From Reticulitermes speratus (lineage: Eukaryota > Arthropoda > Insecta > Blattodea > Rhinotermitidae): a DNA stretch of 64,000 bases. The stretch is from positions 35,554,743 to 35,618,742 of the forward strand of contig JAJKFL010000013.1 of the NCBI GenBank assembly GCA_021186555.1, read 5' to 3'. Shown in pieces: positions 22,600 to 33,480 of the stretch. Within the stretch, counting starts at the first letter, position 1, and every line of letters begins with the position of its first letter. A program made the position numbers and the translations under genes. Under the pieces are notes generated by a model. That model saw only the letters and a program-made list of their open reading frames with translations, did no database searches and was not told where the DNA came from.

Positions 22600-22770
22600 G
22601 TCGGCTGGTAAAGACGTTCTGCCTCTTCTTGGACTACTTTATGCTGACGATGGATGCATAGATCCTTAGAAACATAGCTAATTACCAGTCGACACGGAGT
22701 AAAATCCCGTAAGACTTGCATTTTCAGCAATATCGCTGTTAGAACCCCATATCTCGTAATTAACAGGTGA
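22600..22770 (-). mobile_element. Possible old interspersed repeat
   Basis: The minus-strand frame contains LTAILLKMQVLRDFTPCRLV, a phrase that turns up as conceptual translation of common insect interspersed repeats and not as a host protein. Ends could not be placed. Confidence 0.3.
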
Positions 22771-22830
22771 GCTACCCTGTGGTTCAGAGCGCATAGTGAA
22801 GAGGTGTTAGGCCGTTCAACAAAATTCATG

Positions 22831-23043
22831 TTCAATGTATTCAATTGTTTATACCCACCAAGTGCACATTATTAATTACAAATGAGCGTCAAACATGTAG
22901 CCCCGACATGTTTCGGTACAAGCGTACCATTTTCAGGGAGAACAATATGCTTATACTGAAAGATGTCGGAGCTACGTGTCTAACACTCATTTGTTACTAA
23001 TAGTGTGCATTTAATTGGTACAGTAAATCGAATAAATTGATCT
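22831..23043. repeat. Fold-back element with GAAACATG hairpin (copy 3)
   Basis: Arms meet near 22940. GTGCACATTATTAATTACAA pairs with the right-hand ATAGTGTGCATTTAATTGG region, and ACATGTAGCCCCGACATG pairs with GATGTCGGAGCTACGTGT. The left arm carries ACATGTTTCGGTAC and GTACCATTTTCAGGG, the reverse of CCCTGAAAATGGTAC...GTACCGAAACATGT. Confidence 0.8.
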
Positions 23044-23044
23044 A

Positions 23045-23260
23045 AAAATGCACGGAATGTAAAACTTTAAAAAAAATCACCTTGTTTATTCCCACGTACA
23101 AAAAACCCAGTCCCCAGGCTGTGTTCCTTAACCAGCTAAGTCTAATGTACACACTCCCAACTCTTCTAAGACATATACTGATATTGTGCTGCCATCTACA
23201 CCCATTTCTCTCAAGTAGTTTCCCTCTTTGAAGATTTTCACTAGATTTAGAGGCCATTTC
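23045..23260 (-). mobile_element. Possible LINE C-terminal fragment
   Basis: Minus-strand frame includes GKLLERNGCRWQHNISICLR, which resembles the G-K-R-P-L-G-R-P-R-x-R-W-x-D-N-I block that follows the segment seen at 20010-20345. Weak and short. Confidence 0.35.
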
Positions 23261-23339
23261 AGAAGTTTCGTGTATGATTTTATTGTAATAACAAAATACT
23301 AGATAAAAATAGTATTGATATTCCTGAATGTATATACAC

Positions 23340-23710
23340 TTGTCCTCTACTCAATGGAATCACCAGCACTGTCCACACACTTTTCCTATCTACGTGGTAA
23401 ACGATCAATTGCAGCTCTGTTTTTGTCCGCGGACGGACGCTTTAAAGAGGCAGTGACATCAATGTTGATATCGTCTTCCGACTGAAATCGTTTTATGTTG
23501 GCACTTCTCATGCCATACGAACCGCTGCCTCTTCCAAATTGATCTCCTGTATAAAGCAATGAATATTGACAATTATCCAGAGCCATGTACACTTTTGAAA
23601 CAACCTGTGTTACATAAACTTCCGGATTAGAGACGAGAGAGCCGGAATGCAATTTCCCCTTTCGTTTAAGACTACCTCTGTCATTGTTTTCCGCCGAGTC
23701 AGCAGCTACA
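23340..23710 (-). pseudogene. mariner transposase C-terminus, decayed
   Basis: Open minus-strand frame at 23386-23724 ends RFQSEDDINIDVTASLKR, then NRAAIDRLPRR. Reading past its TAG, where TGG (Trp) is expected, gives EKCVDSAGDSIE and a stop. FxSDDD, IDxLxxRWxKC and GDYIE are the familiar end of irritans/mellifera-type mariner transposases. The upstream part (YSLLYTGDQFG for YSPDLAPSDFH) has lost the third acidic residue. A TTTGTAG|CTGC and an AATAAA nearby make it look like a host terminal exon, but the homology explains it better. Confidence 0.65.
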
Positions 23711-23960
23711 AAGTAAAAAAACAATTGACGCTGATGGCTTACACAGAAATTTCGGTGGTTCTTGTTTTCTTACCATTTATTATGACGAAAACAAATACTT
23801 GGCGATGAACTCTCGTTAATTAATCAGCCCCTCCAGCTCACGCCAATTCAATTTGCGGAACATTCTGTGTAAACACAGACAAGTATCTGCTGCATTATCG
23901 ACACCAAGCTTCGAGGGAGAAAAGTGCAAGAATATGAACTTAAAGTACAGTCATAATTCG

Positions 23961-24140
23961 GGTGTGTCGTGTCTCAGGCGGTTAGTCGCCAGCTTCTCAC
24001 CGCTGTGTGCTGGATTCAATTCTACGTACACAAATTGGCACTGAGACTTGGTTTTCTCCGAATACTTAGACTTTCTCGCGTCAATATCATTCCAAAAATG
24101 TTCCATATACTTTAACCTACCATTAGGGGACAAAGAATAG
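23961..24140 (+). mobile_element. SINE family D copy, diverged
   Basis: Head TGTCTCAGGCGGTTAGTCGC, decayed B box, TTGGCACTGAGACTTGG and TTTTCTCCGAATACTT, and CATTCCAAAAATGTTCCAT correspond in order to 57499-57780. Confidence 0.65.
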
Positions 24141-24223
24141 GCCTGTTACAAATCGTGGTTCTACAGGGGCACATTCTCACCACAGTCAACCACCAAAACA
24201 TCCTTATGTATTTCATTACGGAT

Positions 24224-24475
24224 ATTTTTTTCAGTTCGACAGCCCCTAGTGGGCCTAGGTTTACTCATTGTCGAGGCTTCGCGATTACAGACACACCACC
24301 CTTAGTAGGACTCCTCTGGATGAGTAATCAGCCCGTCGCAGAGACCTCTACCTGACAACACACAACACTCACAAGAGACAGATATCTATGCCCCCGGCGG
24401 ACTTCGAAACCGCAATCCCAGCAAGCGAGCGGCCGCAGACCCACGACTTAGACCGCGCAGCCACTGAGATCGGCG
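24224..24475 (-). mobile_element. tRNA-derived SINE, family A copy 3, with target-site duplication
   Basis: Minus-strand head GCCGATCTCAGTGGCTGCGC, B box region near 24400 (GGTTTCGAAGTCC, diverged), body and GGGGCTGTCG end. The 10-bp duplication cattacggat occurs at 24214-24223 and 24476-24485. Confidence 0.88.
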
Positions 24476-24485
24476 CATTACGGAT

Positions 24486-24909
24486 TGCAGCTATGTATTT
24501 AACTGCGCATTAAGTAAGTAATGGGCTACGACACTAACTAACTTACTTTTTCCTGTGGGAAGTTACATCTGACAATTAAACGACCTTACTGAGAAACTGC
24601 TCACCTTATGAAATAATTAAGCAACTCATAAACTCATAAATTGATTTTATAAGCAAATGACTGTGACTAATTAAGAGAACATTAACTAATTAACAAATAT
24701 ACTCATTATCTAAATTACTACAACCTTAAGTTATTCATTGACTGACTTCCGACCGTAGTGATTGTACTTATTGAGCCTCCGAAATGTCGATTTTTAACTC
24801 AGCCGTGAAGATGATTTTATCCAACTGACTTTCTGACGAACAGATATCTCAGTACCAACGCTGCTAAAGTAATAACTTACGCATGAAATATAATAATACC
24901 AACAAGATG
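24486..24909. other. No element recognised
   Basis: AT-rich DNA rich in TTAA/AATTAA strings; nothing else seen. Confidence 0.4.
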
Positions 24910-25222
24910 CACACTAGTCAAATAGTTTTATACACAATAACGTACTGCATGTTTCGGCCACTCATGTGGCCATCTTCAGGGAGGTAATACAAAAGATAAA
25001 AAATTTAAATGCTGATAAAATTATTTAAACGACAAAACCAATCCAATATATAAAATAACAGTTATAAAAATCATAGTTTAAAATACACAAGATTGGCCTT
25101 GTCACTTCAATAACAATAATCTTTTAAATTTTTATCCTTTGTACTTCCTTCCTGAAGATGACTACATGAGTGACCGAAACATGTAGGAGGTTATTGTATA
25201 TAAAAACTACTTCACTAGTGTG
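24910..25222. repeat. Fold-back element with CTGAAGATG/CGAAACATG hairpins (copy 4, best preserved)
   Basis: Arms begin CACACTAGT and end ACTAGTGTG. Each arm carries the hairpin: in reverse at 24953-24980 (GCATGTTTCGGCCACTCATG, TGGCCATCTTCAGGG) and forward near 25153-25185 (CCTGAAGATGACTACATGAG, TGACCGAAACATGTAGG). In the left copy GGCCAC and GTGGCC form a six-pair stem over an ATGA loop. Inner blocks (GACAAAACCAATCC against GGCCAATCTTGTG in reverse) also pair, so nearly the whole segment folds. Confidence 0.9.
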
Positions 25223-25231
25223 AGTTGTATT

Positions 25232-25262
25232 GATATTATTATTATTATTATTATATTATTTA
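25232..25262 (+). repeat. (ATT)n microsatellite
   Basis: About nine ATT/TTA units just right of the fold-back element. Confidence 0.9.
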
Positions 25263-26646
25263 TATTCACCTAATGCACGGATTACGGATCATGTAAAGTT
25301 AGTAACTCACTCATTTAAAAAATAACTCAACAGAAGAACTAAGGTATTAAATAAGGAATTTCTTACCTAGAACTTACTATATGGCCCTGCAAGGTACTTA
25401 AAAATTTCCTAGAGTAGCGAAAAAGGAGAAGTAAAATTTCACAATACATGTATTTGTATTCTACTCAAACGTTACATGTTCTCTACCTCTAAATACGAAA
25501 AACTTAGAACCATTAGATTCAAATTCCACGCTCTAACTAGTGTTTTATATTCATGGTGTCATTTTAAACATAGAAATAATTTCATTCAAAGCTTTAATTT
25601 CAGGAGCAGGAAAATCACCAAAAACAGATAAACCTACAAGTGGGTGCACCGTAAAATGGAAGCAGTATATTTCTCCGAAATATTGCTAAATTGCCATCCG
25701 ACTACACGGCGTCACATTACAAAATATTATTTTTGTACCTTTACGTTTTTCGACTAAAATACAGTAGACTATCTGTTTCCCATCTCCGCTGTGCGTGCTT
25801 TATGTCCTTCCTATCTCAACTTATTTTGTTCGATTACCCTAATTATATTTGCTGAAGAGCTTTATAAAAGAAGAGCAGAGCATTAGTTCAAAAATTATCC
25901 TCAGCAGAAAATCGAAAACTAATTGGCACATTATTAAAGAAAGGAAATGACGTCACATATGCCCGTAAATTCCCCTATACATATTATAACTGCATTAACA
26001 TCATATGAGAAAGTGAAGGCAGGAAACTTTTCGGTCAGTCGTTTCTTCGTCGCTTTATTCACAAATGATGCATCGCCTAAGCTTACGTGCTTGGAAAATA
26101 TAAACTAAGAAGAAGTAAATAACTGAGAATGGTAAACAGGAACAAATATGGGCACAATATACAGTCCCATTATTTGCGTATAAGTAGTGTGAAAACGCAT
26201 TACTCACCTCTATCGCAATGAAACCCGGAATTTCTCACAGTTCAAGCACGATACCAAACACTACATTTTGACATTCAGTATAAATGTTCGGAGTATCGCA
26301 GCGTGTGTGCGTGCGTGCGTGTGTTTGTGTGTGTAGCCGTAAGATATATTTCATTTCAGCTTTGAAATTTGAAGTGAAATAATTTGCAATGAAATTAGTG
26401 ATTGCATTTGCCTTGCCTTCAGTGATGTGGGAAACTGTAAGTGGAGTTTCTTGATTCTGCTAATGGAACAAAAGCGCGACTACAGCTGCATCTTTTGGTA
26501 GGGTTGAGACAAGCTACTTGTCGTCTGCTGACGGTCCCCTCTTCATATCTCTTCCTTTCCCCGTTTAAAGCCCAGTGTTAATTATCTACCACCTAATGTA
26601 ACATCAAGAAACTTCGCGTTTCGCCACGAAGTGTATTTATATGTTT
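25263..26646. other. No element recognised
   Basis: AT-rich. A GT-rich stretch (GTGTGTGCGTGCGTGCGTGT) occurs at 26302-26330. No coding frame or transposon block seen. Confidence 0.4.
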
Positions 26647-26705
26647 CCTATCTTCTTATTCCTCCTCTTCTTCTTTTCTTCTTCTTTCTTCTTCTTATTC
26701 TTGTC
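26647..26705 (+). repeat. Pyrimidine-rich (CTT)n-like tract
   Basis: Irregular CTT/TTC repeats over about 55 bases. Confidence 0.8.
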
Positions 26706-27110
26706 AAATGCTACAGTCCGTTGTGGGCCTTGGTTTCCAATAAAATGTTCATCCATTTCCGACGGTCTCTAGCCATTTCCTGCCTTATTTAATTCCCATT
26801 ATATTTAATTTTCTCTTCAACCTCGTGTCTCCATCTTTTACATGGTCTTCCTCTTTTCCTTGTCCTTCCGTTGTAGCTGTTGCAATTTGTTTTCGTATTA
26901 TTTTGCTTTTGCATTATTTCAACATTACCATACCGTCTTAGTCGGAGGCATTATATCAATTTTATAATATCTTCCCCCTGTCATACACCGTTTATCTCCG
27001 TCTTTTTTCTTATTTTCCCTCGTTCTTCTCCTTTGACGGATCCATATATTTTCCTTACAATCTTACTTTCAAATATTCTGTATGTTTCGTATAATTAGCA
27101 CAAAAACAGA
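26690..27110 (-). mobile_element. LINE 3' fragment, second type
   Basis: Minus-strand frames read RIFESKIVRKIYG, then RTRKRGRPCKRWRHEVEEKI and QEMARDRRKWMNILLETKAH. The R-K-R-G-R-P-x-x-R-W...M-A-x-D-R-x-x-W order is the C-terminal tail of RTE-like and related non-LTR elements. The sequence differs from the 20010-20345 type. Several stops. Confidence 0.7.
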
Positions 27111-28827
27111 GATTTTCACCCTAAACATCATTAACCCGTTGGTCTTCGTAATGCGGACGCAGGTTGTCTTTTTGAGGAATGAACTGAAGTTTTATCAGTA
27201 ATCTAATTTAGATGGATATCACTCTTCAGAAGTCCGATTAAACTCACAAATATCTGTATGTAACTCAAAAGTTATGAGCCCACGTCTATGGTAACACGAG
27301 TCCAATTACAGAAGTAATTACTTTGTTTCTCTAACAACATAATTCAAAATTGCATTTTGAATAATCTATATTTAGAATGATTGAGACACTTATAGGTTAT
27401 TTATTAACGCCGGTCAAATACATGACACATCGTCTGGATTCTGATGGGAAGCTATGCTCTGTATTGTGTTTAACGTTCAGTACACATAGATATAGCTAGT
27501 ACAGCCGCCTACTCTCTAAAAATATCTTTCAAGAAATTTGAAGGTCGCGGAGTGCACATTCAATGAACGTGTGAGAGTGAGAATGCTTAAGTGTAGATCA
27601 ATGCAGAGTTTTACGTGGCAATTATAGCTGGAGATGGGAACTGTAACATTTTGCCGGTAGAATTATAAAGGGATTTGTTCTAATAAACTGAAATTTAATT
27701 ATTTATTTATTTTCTAAATATAACGTATGCACATGATATTTATTTCTATAAATTATCTGATGCTAACAAACACTTATAGTACTGTTAGTTCAGTTTGGCT
27801 TATTGCAAGAAGATAAATTTTCTGATAATTTTGTTTTAATTGGAAATCTACACGTTATATACATGTGATGCGGCGTATAATATGCCCATAATATCAATCG
27901 AACTTTTATTGGCCCTCTAAATCTTGAATAGAGACTCTACATTAACAGAAAGGAACTGTCAGAACATTTTATGGCCCTAAAAGCTCCCAGATCGTGCCCA
28001 CTCTTAAAGGAAGTTTGGAGAGGCGGCAAAACTTTTGAAAGTAGAGCGATGGGAAGTTGTTCTGAGAATGCAGCAGAAGAAAGAAGTTAGCAGTTAGAGC
28101 TTAAGTTGGATATTAACATTGAGAGGAGTGCATTACGGAGGAAGTTTTGTATATTTGGGAGGACTACACGAAAATAATGTCAAAGTATTCTTCTGTCCAA
28201 TTTTCGGAAGAACATTGCTTTGTATAACCGCCTGAGCCACGGCATGGCTTAAGTGCTTATCGTTAAAATAATGTTGGAAATATTAGTCTTTACTTCGGAC
28301 AGAACACAGCATATCTCCGGTACGAAACCCAACCGGTTAATGCTGTGTACATAAACAATAACTGTTTATTGTGTGAATCAAACCTAACACATGAATACAC
28401 CGTGTGAGCGAACGCATAGTTTCTTAAATCTTAAACCTGTTATTTAAGGGCTTACAAACACCTCATATACTTAATATAACTTTAGATAGAGTGACATAGG
28501 TATGTCTGAAGGAAAACAACTGGCAGATCAGGTTACGTAACAGACCCGTGCATAAGCAAGCAGCTAGAGGGAATACGAGAACAGAATACGGAGCACTGTA
28601 CTAAATCAACAGTCCAGAAAGGCTATGCGTTTTATACGGATCGCGCAATATCTGCAGTGCCCCAGGGGAGTTCAACGATGCTGTATAAACCTTTATTCAA
28701 AATAAGCAAAGTGACAGAACACTGAAACGTTAGACGACAGAGTAATAGGCAAAGAAAATGTGAGGTGAAGTTCTTACGGAGGGAGAGTATCAAAAGTACG
28801 ATATTCTGAATTTGACGCCATATAATT
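27111..28827. other. No element recognised
   Basis: A long AT-rich stretch with no coding frame over 75 codons and no repeat block shared with the rest of the window. Confidence 0.4.
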
Positions 28828-29052
28828 TGGTAGATAGGTGACAATTTTAGGGATATATGTTACCTCCATCGTCAGGCCGGAATTTTAAGTCACTAGTGGA
28901 AAATAGGCCATTAAGTGTCATTTTCCTATAGTTTCTATTACATCCTCAGTCCTCCTTACCACATATCCGAAGTTTACGAGCATGAATTACACTTCTTCAA
29001 TGAAGATGGAAGTAACGTATTCCCCCGAAACTCTAGTCTATCTGTACCAGGA
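28828..29052. repeat. Fold-back element with hairpin boxes, diverged (copy 5)
   Basis: The right arm holds CAATGAAGATGGAAGTAACG and CCCCCGAAACTCTAGTC (about 28998-29038). The left arm holds the reverse, GATAGGTGACAATTTTAGGG and TGTTACCTCCATCGTCAGG (28832-28876). About 50 bp per arm pair imperfectly across a 120-bp centre. Confidence 0.65.
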
Positions 29053-29060
29053 ACGACTTT

Positions 29061-29232
29061 TTCCATAAGAGCTGCAGGGCTGCAGCCCTCCCAGAAATTT
29101 TGAAAAAATTTAAACTAAATGTCTGAGTCAGAAGTTTTCGTTAGGACTGCTAACGAAAACTTTCATTCTGATAGTTGTTTAATTTTTCTCAAAATTCCTG
29201 GAAGGGCTGCGGCCTTGTAGCCCTCATGGAAG
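29061..29232. mobile_element. Palindromic MITE-like repeat, 172 bp
   Basis: Two 84-bp arms invert around a short centre (TTTTCGTTAG gactg CTAACGAAAA). Outer TTCCATAAGAGCTGCAGGGC pairs with GCCTTGTAGCCCTCATGGAA. GGGCTGCAGCCCT and AGGGCTGCGGCC strings lie in the arms. No target duplication was identified. Confidence 0.8.
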
Positions 29233-30030
29233 AACAGCCCCTGCTATGTATCAGATACATGGTGTCATCATATCTAGAAGATCGTGACAATAACGTAATG
29301 GATATCTTCACAGTTTGTACTCTTTATTTAATAAAGCAGGTCTAAAGAGTGATTACATGAAGAAGGGTCAACGGTTGTGGTTGAATATACTATTTCTGAT
29401 TCACAATCAGGACGTCATTTTAATTCTTAACCATCAGTTCACTCACTCTTATGGTCTTTTGCGTTTCCCAATGCGGCCTGTGAAAAATGGAACAGGGCCT
29501 CAATAAGAAAATGGCCCCTCTTCCTTACACGAAATGCGTAGAGCAGTGCACTTCTTCAGAATGTGGTAATGAAAGTAAGTGCTATCTCTAACACCCTATC
29601 ACTGCCACTGTACCTGCTAGCCTGTCCTGTACAACAAGGCTGCCTTTACTTATAGATTGTGTCATGCAAGATGTTTTGACGTATAATCACGTCTGAAATT
29701 GATATGTCAATTATAACGACGCTTGGCTCGAAGCGAATGTGAACAATGTTGGCATCAAAACAAACAAAAGTGATATTGTGCTGTGTGAGAGCTTGTGTAC
29801 CGCGTACAGCAACGTTACATTACGCACTGGATCATGTATGACGTGTCAGATGCAGTTATTCTACTTTGTTAGCAGTTGTTTATTTAAAATGCTTCGTTTT
29901 GTAATTATGAGTATAATGTAATTAGTGTTATTTTTTAACGGACAGCCAGATACGATAACAAGACTTTAAAAGGTTGTTTACATAGCCCGTATAAATGGAA
30001 CGCATGGTTTACACCCCCAACAAAGCATAA
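29233..30030. other. No element recognised
   Basis: No coding frame or shared repeat seen. Confidence 0.4.
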
Positions 30031-30031
30031 C

Positions 30032-30288
30032 CATTTTTTTCTTTTTTCCTGTGACGCAACAGCCCAAATAGGGCCTAGGCCGCCTCATTATTGAGTTTTC
30101 TAGATCACACACACCCGGTAGAACTCCTCTAAACGAGTGATCAGCTTGTCGCACAGGCCACTACTTACATAAAACACAACAAACACAAGTGACGCACCTC
30201 CATTCCCTCAGCGAGATGCGAACCCGTGATCCCAGCAGTCCAGCGGCTGCAAGACCTACGCCCTAGACCGCACATCCACTGGGATTGG
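30032..30288 (-). mobile_element. tRNA-derived SINE, family A copy 4 (older)
   Basis: Minus-strand head CCAATCCCAGTGGATGTGCG, B box GGTTCGCATCTC and body with many substitutions. Its A-rich tail reads as a T-run at 30034-30048. Copy 5 inserted only a few bases from its head. Confidence 0.85.
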
Positions 30289-30303
30289 AAGACACGACCT
30301 ATT

Positions 30304-30546
30304 TTTTTCACTTATGGCGCAACAGCCCCTAGTGGGCCAAGGCCTCCTCATTAACGAGGAGACACGCCACACTCGGTAGGAATCCTCTGGACGGGTGATC
30401 AGCCCGAAGGAGAGACCTCTACCTGACAACACATAACACTCACAAGAGACAGACATCCATGCCCCCGGCGGGAATCGAAACCGCAATCCCAGTAAGCGAA
30501 CAGCGAGAGACCCACGCTTTTTGACCGCGCGGCCACTGGGATCGGC
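30304..30546 (-). mobile_element. tRNA-derived SINE, family A copy 5, with target-site duplication
   Basis: Minus-strand head GCCGATCCCAGTGGCCGCGC and body close to copy 8. Flanked by agacacgacctatt (30290-30303) and agacacaacccatt (30547-30560), a 14-bp duplication with two mismatches. The same-orientation pair with copy 4 is therefore two separate insertions. Confidence 0.9.
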
Positions 30547-30560
30547 AGACACAACCCATT

Positions 30561-31329
30561 ACTTTTACAACACAAACATTTCGGTGATATTTGCTTGAAC
30601 TTTCGCTGTTCATTCCTACAAGCAGATGGGCAACAACCGTAAGCTGCCGCATCGAACCAGAGGGTAGTGTTGTCATGTGTGAGTTTAAATGCGATAGTTT
30701 ATGACTACCGTCATCAAACCGTGTGCTCTGTTGTGGCTGTGTCAGTTATATGTCGACATGTCATTGCAAAGGCCTGGGGCCTTTCATGAGATTAAATATG
30801 TGAGGTTAGTGGTCAAGAAAATGATTCTAGGGCAGGTTTCACACTTCGGTTTTTCCTTACCTGTTTCACTCTAACAGTTTTCCGTGTTCACCAACCTGTT
30901 ATAACAGGGATAAACAGTTGGCCCATCATAGGCCGCAGTTTCACAGAAACGTCTTTAACTGCACCAGAACAATAAAAGGAAACATTTGCTTATATAGAAT
31001 GTTATGCGACGTGATCAAACGTCAGAAACCTGTTGTTCGGTTTATTTGGACCAAAGTGTCTGGTAAATTGTAGGGCCCTCTGATACTGGGACGTAGAGTT
31101 ATGCGCTAGGTTGTAGCACTGAGTAAAAAAAAACTCTTCATTTCACCTCTTCATCATTTTAAATGTTTAAATTCAAGTTTCAAAGTTTTGGCAAACATAC
31201 TTCGAAATGCCCACTATTAGAGTGCATGCATGATGCCAATTGTTGTGCCATTTCATGTTGCTACTGCATGCGTTCCAGTTCGTTTCCGATACGAACGGTG
31301 ATTTTTTATAGCACCTAGTTACGGCTTAC
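30561..31329. other. No element recognised
   Basis: No coding frame or shared repeat seen. Confidence 0.4.
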
Positions 31330-32290
31330 TTTCGGTTTATCACAATGACACAATGTCGACTCCATGCAACCCCACAGAAAATAAATATAATAGGTTCAAG
31401 TCGGGTGACAGAGCGGGCCAAGACAAAAGTCCGCTCTTCCTATCCATCTGCCTGCATAATTTCCTTCAAGAATTCTTTATCCGTCTGCTGAAATGTGGAG
31501 GTGCTCCGTCATGTAGCAACACAGTGTTGCAAGAGGCACATCCGGCAAAGCTACCAGTAATTTACTTTCCAGAAATTTCCTGTAACGTTGAATTGTTCCT
31601 CGAATATATTTGGCCCAATCAGGTTATTACCTAGTACTACGTAGCATATCTCTCTCTCCTATGGCTCGACAGCCCTATATGGGCCTGGGCTTCCTCGTTT
31701 CGTCGAGGTTTTATGATCACACACATCTGAGACACACCACAGTCAGTTCCTCTGGACGAGGGACCAGCTAGTCGCAGAGACCTCTACCTGACAACACACA
31801 ACACTCACAAGAGACAGACATCCATGCCCCCGGTGGGATTCGAACCCACGATCCTAGTAAGCGAGCGGCCGAAGACCCACGCCTTAGACCGCACGGCCAC
31901 TGGGATCGGCTACTACGTAGCATATACTTAGATAAAATCGTCGCTGAAAATGACGTGCTACCTGGTGTGGTATTATCCTGTGTTAATAATACCGTCCTGG
32001 GTAAGCTGTGTCTGATGTAAAAACAGAATGTCAGGTGGAATTTGTAGTCGTGGATGCAACCATCAAGGAATCATACAAGGTTGGTGTGTGGTGTTGATGA
32101 AGATATAAACCTTCGTTCTCGTGTCTGTGATCCATCAGTTGCCCTCGAAATTCTGCGAATACTGTAATTGGAATTCGCTGCTCTGCTGACAGAATATCGC
32201 CATCTCCACTCCTTTGTTATTTTCGTTCTGCATTTCTTCGTAGGAATGTACCAGCCTCCCTCGAATTCTGTTTCGCGACTTGGATATCAT
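31330..32290 (-). pseudogene. mariner-type transposase remnant, split by a SINE
   Basis: Minus-strand readings: NLIGPNIFEEQFN (31590-31640), a DVPLAT-like block, CCYMTEHLHIS (for WFQHDGAPPHF), AGRWIG, and SWPALSPDLNLLYLF (31390-31440), in the order of an insect mariner DDE domain. The N-terminal side continues right of the SINE (TAYPGRYY, HRIIPHQ). All frames are broken. SINE A copy 6 sits at 31650-31910 inside it. Confidence 0.65.
31650..31910 (-). mobile_element. tRNA-derived SINE, family A copy 6, nested in mariner remnant
   Basis: Minus-strand head GCCGATCCCAGTGGCCGTGC, B box GGTTCGAATCCC near 31838, full body. A perfect 15-bp duplication, tactacgtagcatat, flanks it at 31635-31649 and 31911-31925. 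Confidence 0.95.
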
Positions 32291-32314
32291 TACCGGTATT
32301 CCACCAGAGTAATC

Positions 32315-32592
32315 TAAAAGAAGATTTCATCCCAGAAGAGGCCATGAAGGCCCAGAGGGGAAGTAGAATTATAGCTACAAGTATAGTTCTTTAACTTTGG
32401 CGCTAGCTGGGGATGGGTGGTCAACACCACGTCCCGGTCACTTTACCCCAGGGGAAGACCAGGTACCCATCTTAGAGTAGACTGGGTGGGCCTCAGGACC
32501 GGTCTGGATGGGTGCGGAAAATCTTTCCCCTACTGCTATTAGGTCTCCTGACCGTCCAGCCCGAAGCGAATTGACTGGGCTATCTCGGCCCA
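32315..32592 (-). mobile_element. tRNA-derived SINE, family C copy
   Basis: Contains GCCATGAAGGCCCAGAGGGG, TTCTTTAACTTTGGCGCTAG, CACGTCCCGGTCACTTTACC and GGGTGCGGAAAATCTT, then the reverse of a decayed B box and CTATCTCGGCC at the head. Same order as 41545-41832. Confidence 0.85.
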
Positions 32593-33059
32593 CATTCCAC
32601 CAAAGTAGCCCTACTATTTCCATTGCAGAAACCGTACTCGAAATGCATGTCGGCATATTCTTCAGTTGTAAGCGTATCAGTCATTGGACCACCGTACTGC
32701 AAAACAGAACAGCCACACGGCCACATCTATTGGCCACAGCGATGCATAAGCAGGATATAGATCAAGTAGCAGCAGTGCCAGGTTGCTTCGCTGGAGAGTA
32801 ACTCGTAATGGCTACGAAAGGGACACCAGATGACCTGTAAAATACGCTCCCGAAGTCTGGCCAATACGTAGTTGAACACGCTGCGTATACGCAGTGGTTT
32901 CTAGACGACGCAGACGTTAAGCGAGCTTACGCGTTGCAGGTCCGGCCGACTTGACGCTAGAAGTGCCCCATTCTTCCGCCTGAGTGCGGGCTCGAGCGCA
33001 TGCGCAAAGTAAATAAAAACAAAATAAAAATAAAAAAGTAAAAAGTCACTATACCATAT

Positions 33060-33480
33060 TACTCTTTGCAACATGCGTGAACCTAAGGAGGTAATAATAG
33101 CAGGCTGGAGAAAATTTTCTAAATTTTCTAAATACTCAGCAAATATTATTAGGGTCACAAAGTCAAGGTGGATAAGATAGGCGGAGCGTGTAGCTTGCGT
33201 GAGAGAGAAAACAAATGCATACAAGTTTTTGGTGGGGAAACCTGAAGGAAATCGATCACTTAGAAGGCCCAGGCGTTGATGATAGATAATATTAAAACGG
33301 ATCTTAAAGTAGTAGGAAGACGGATGTTGACTGGATTCATCTGATTCAGAATAGAAAGCAGTGGCGAGCTATTGTGAACACGGAAATTAACATTCGGGTT
33401 GCGTAAAATGTGGGGAAGTATTCGAGTACCAGATTTTAGGAACTGTTAGCTTCCCAAGAAGTGCTACGTTGCATGGATTT
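33060..33480 (+). mobile_element. LINE 3' fragment
   Basis: Plus-strand readings NAYKFLVGKPEGNRSLRRPR and GELL with the end CTCGAG-like 3' sequence parallel 45290-45665 (KPEEKRPLGRPRLK, LALVNAPM). It is the C-terminal tail of the same non-LTR family as 20010-20345, with many stops. Confidence 0.7.

Noticed and set aside
23386-23724. A 112-codon minus-strand frame with a splice-acceptor-like TTTGTAG and a nearby AATAAA, looking like the last exon of an unknown host gene.
   Set aside because: Reading past the stop gives EKCVDSAGDSIE, and the frame ends AAIDRLPRR: together the C-terminus of a mariner transposase with Trp mutated to stop.
24953-25185. Calling the hairpins functional hammerhead ribozymes.
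   Set aside because: The first box (CTGAAGATG) has one more base than the CUGANGA core before the stem, so the canonical fold is not met. Left as a hypothesis.
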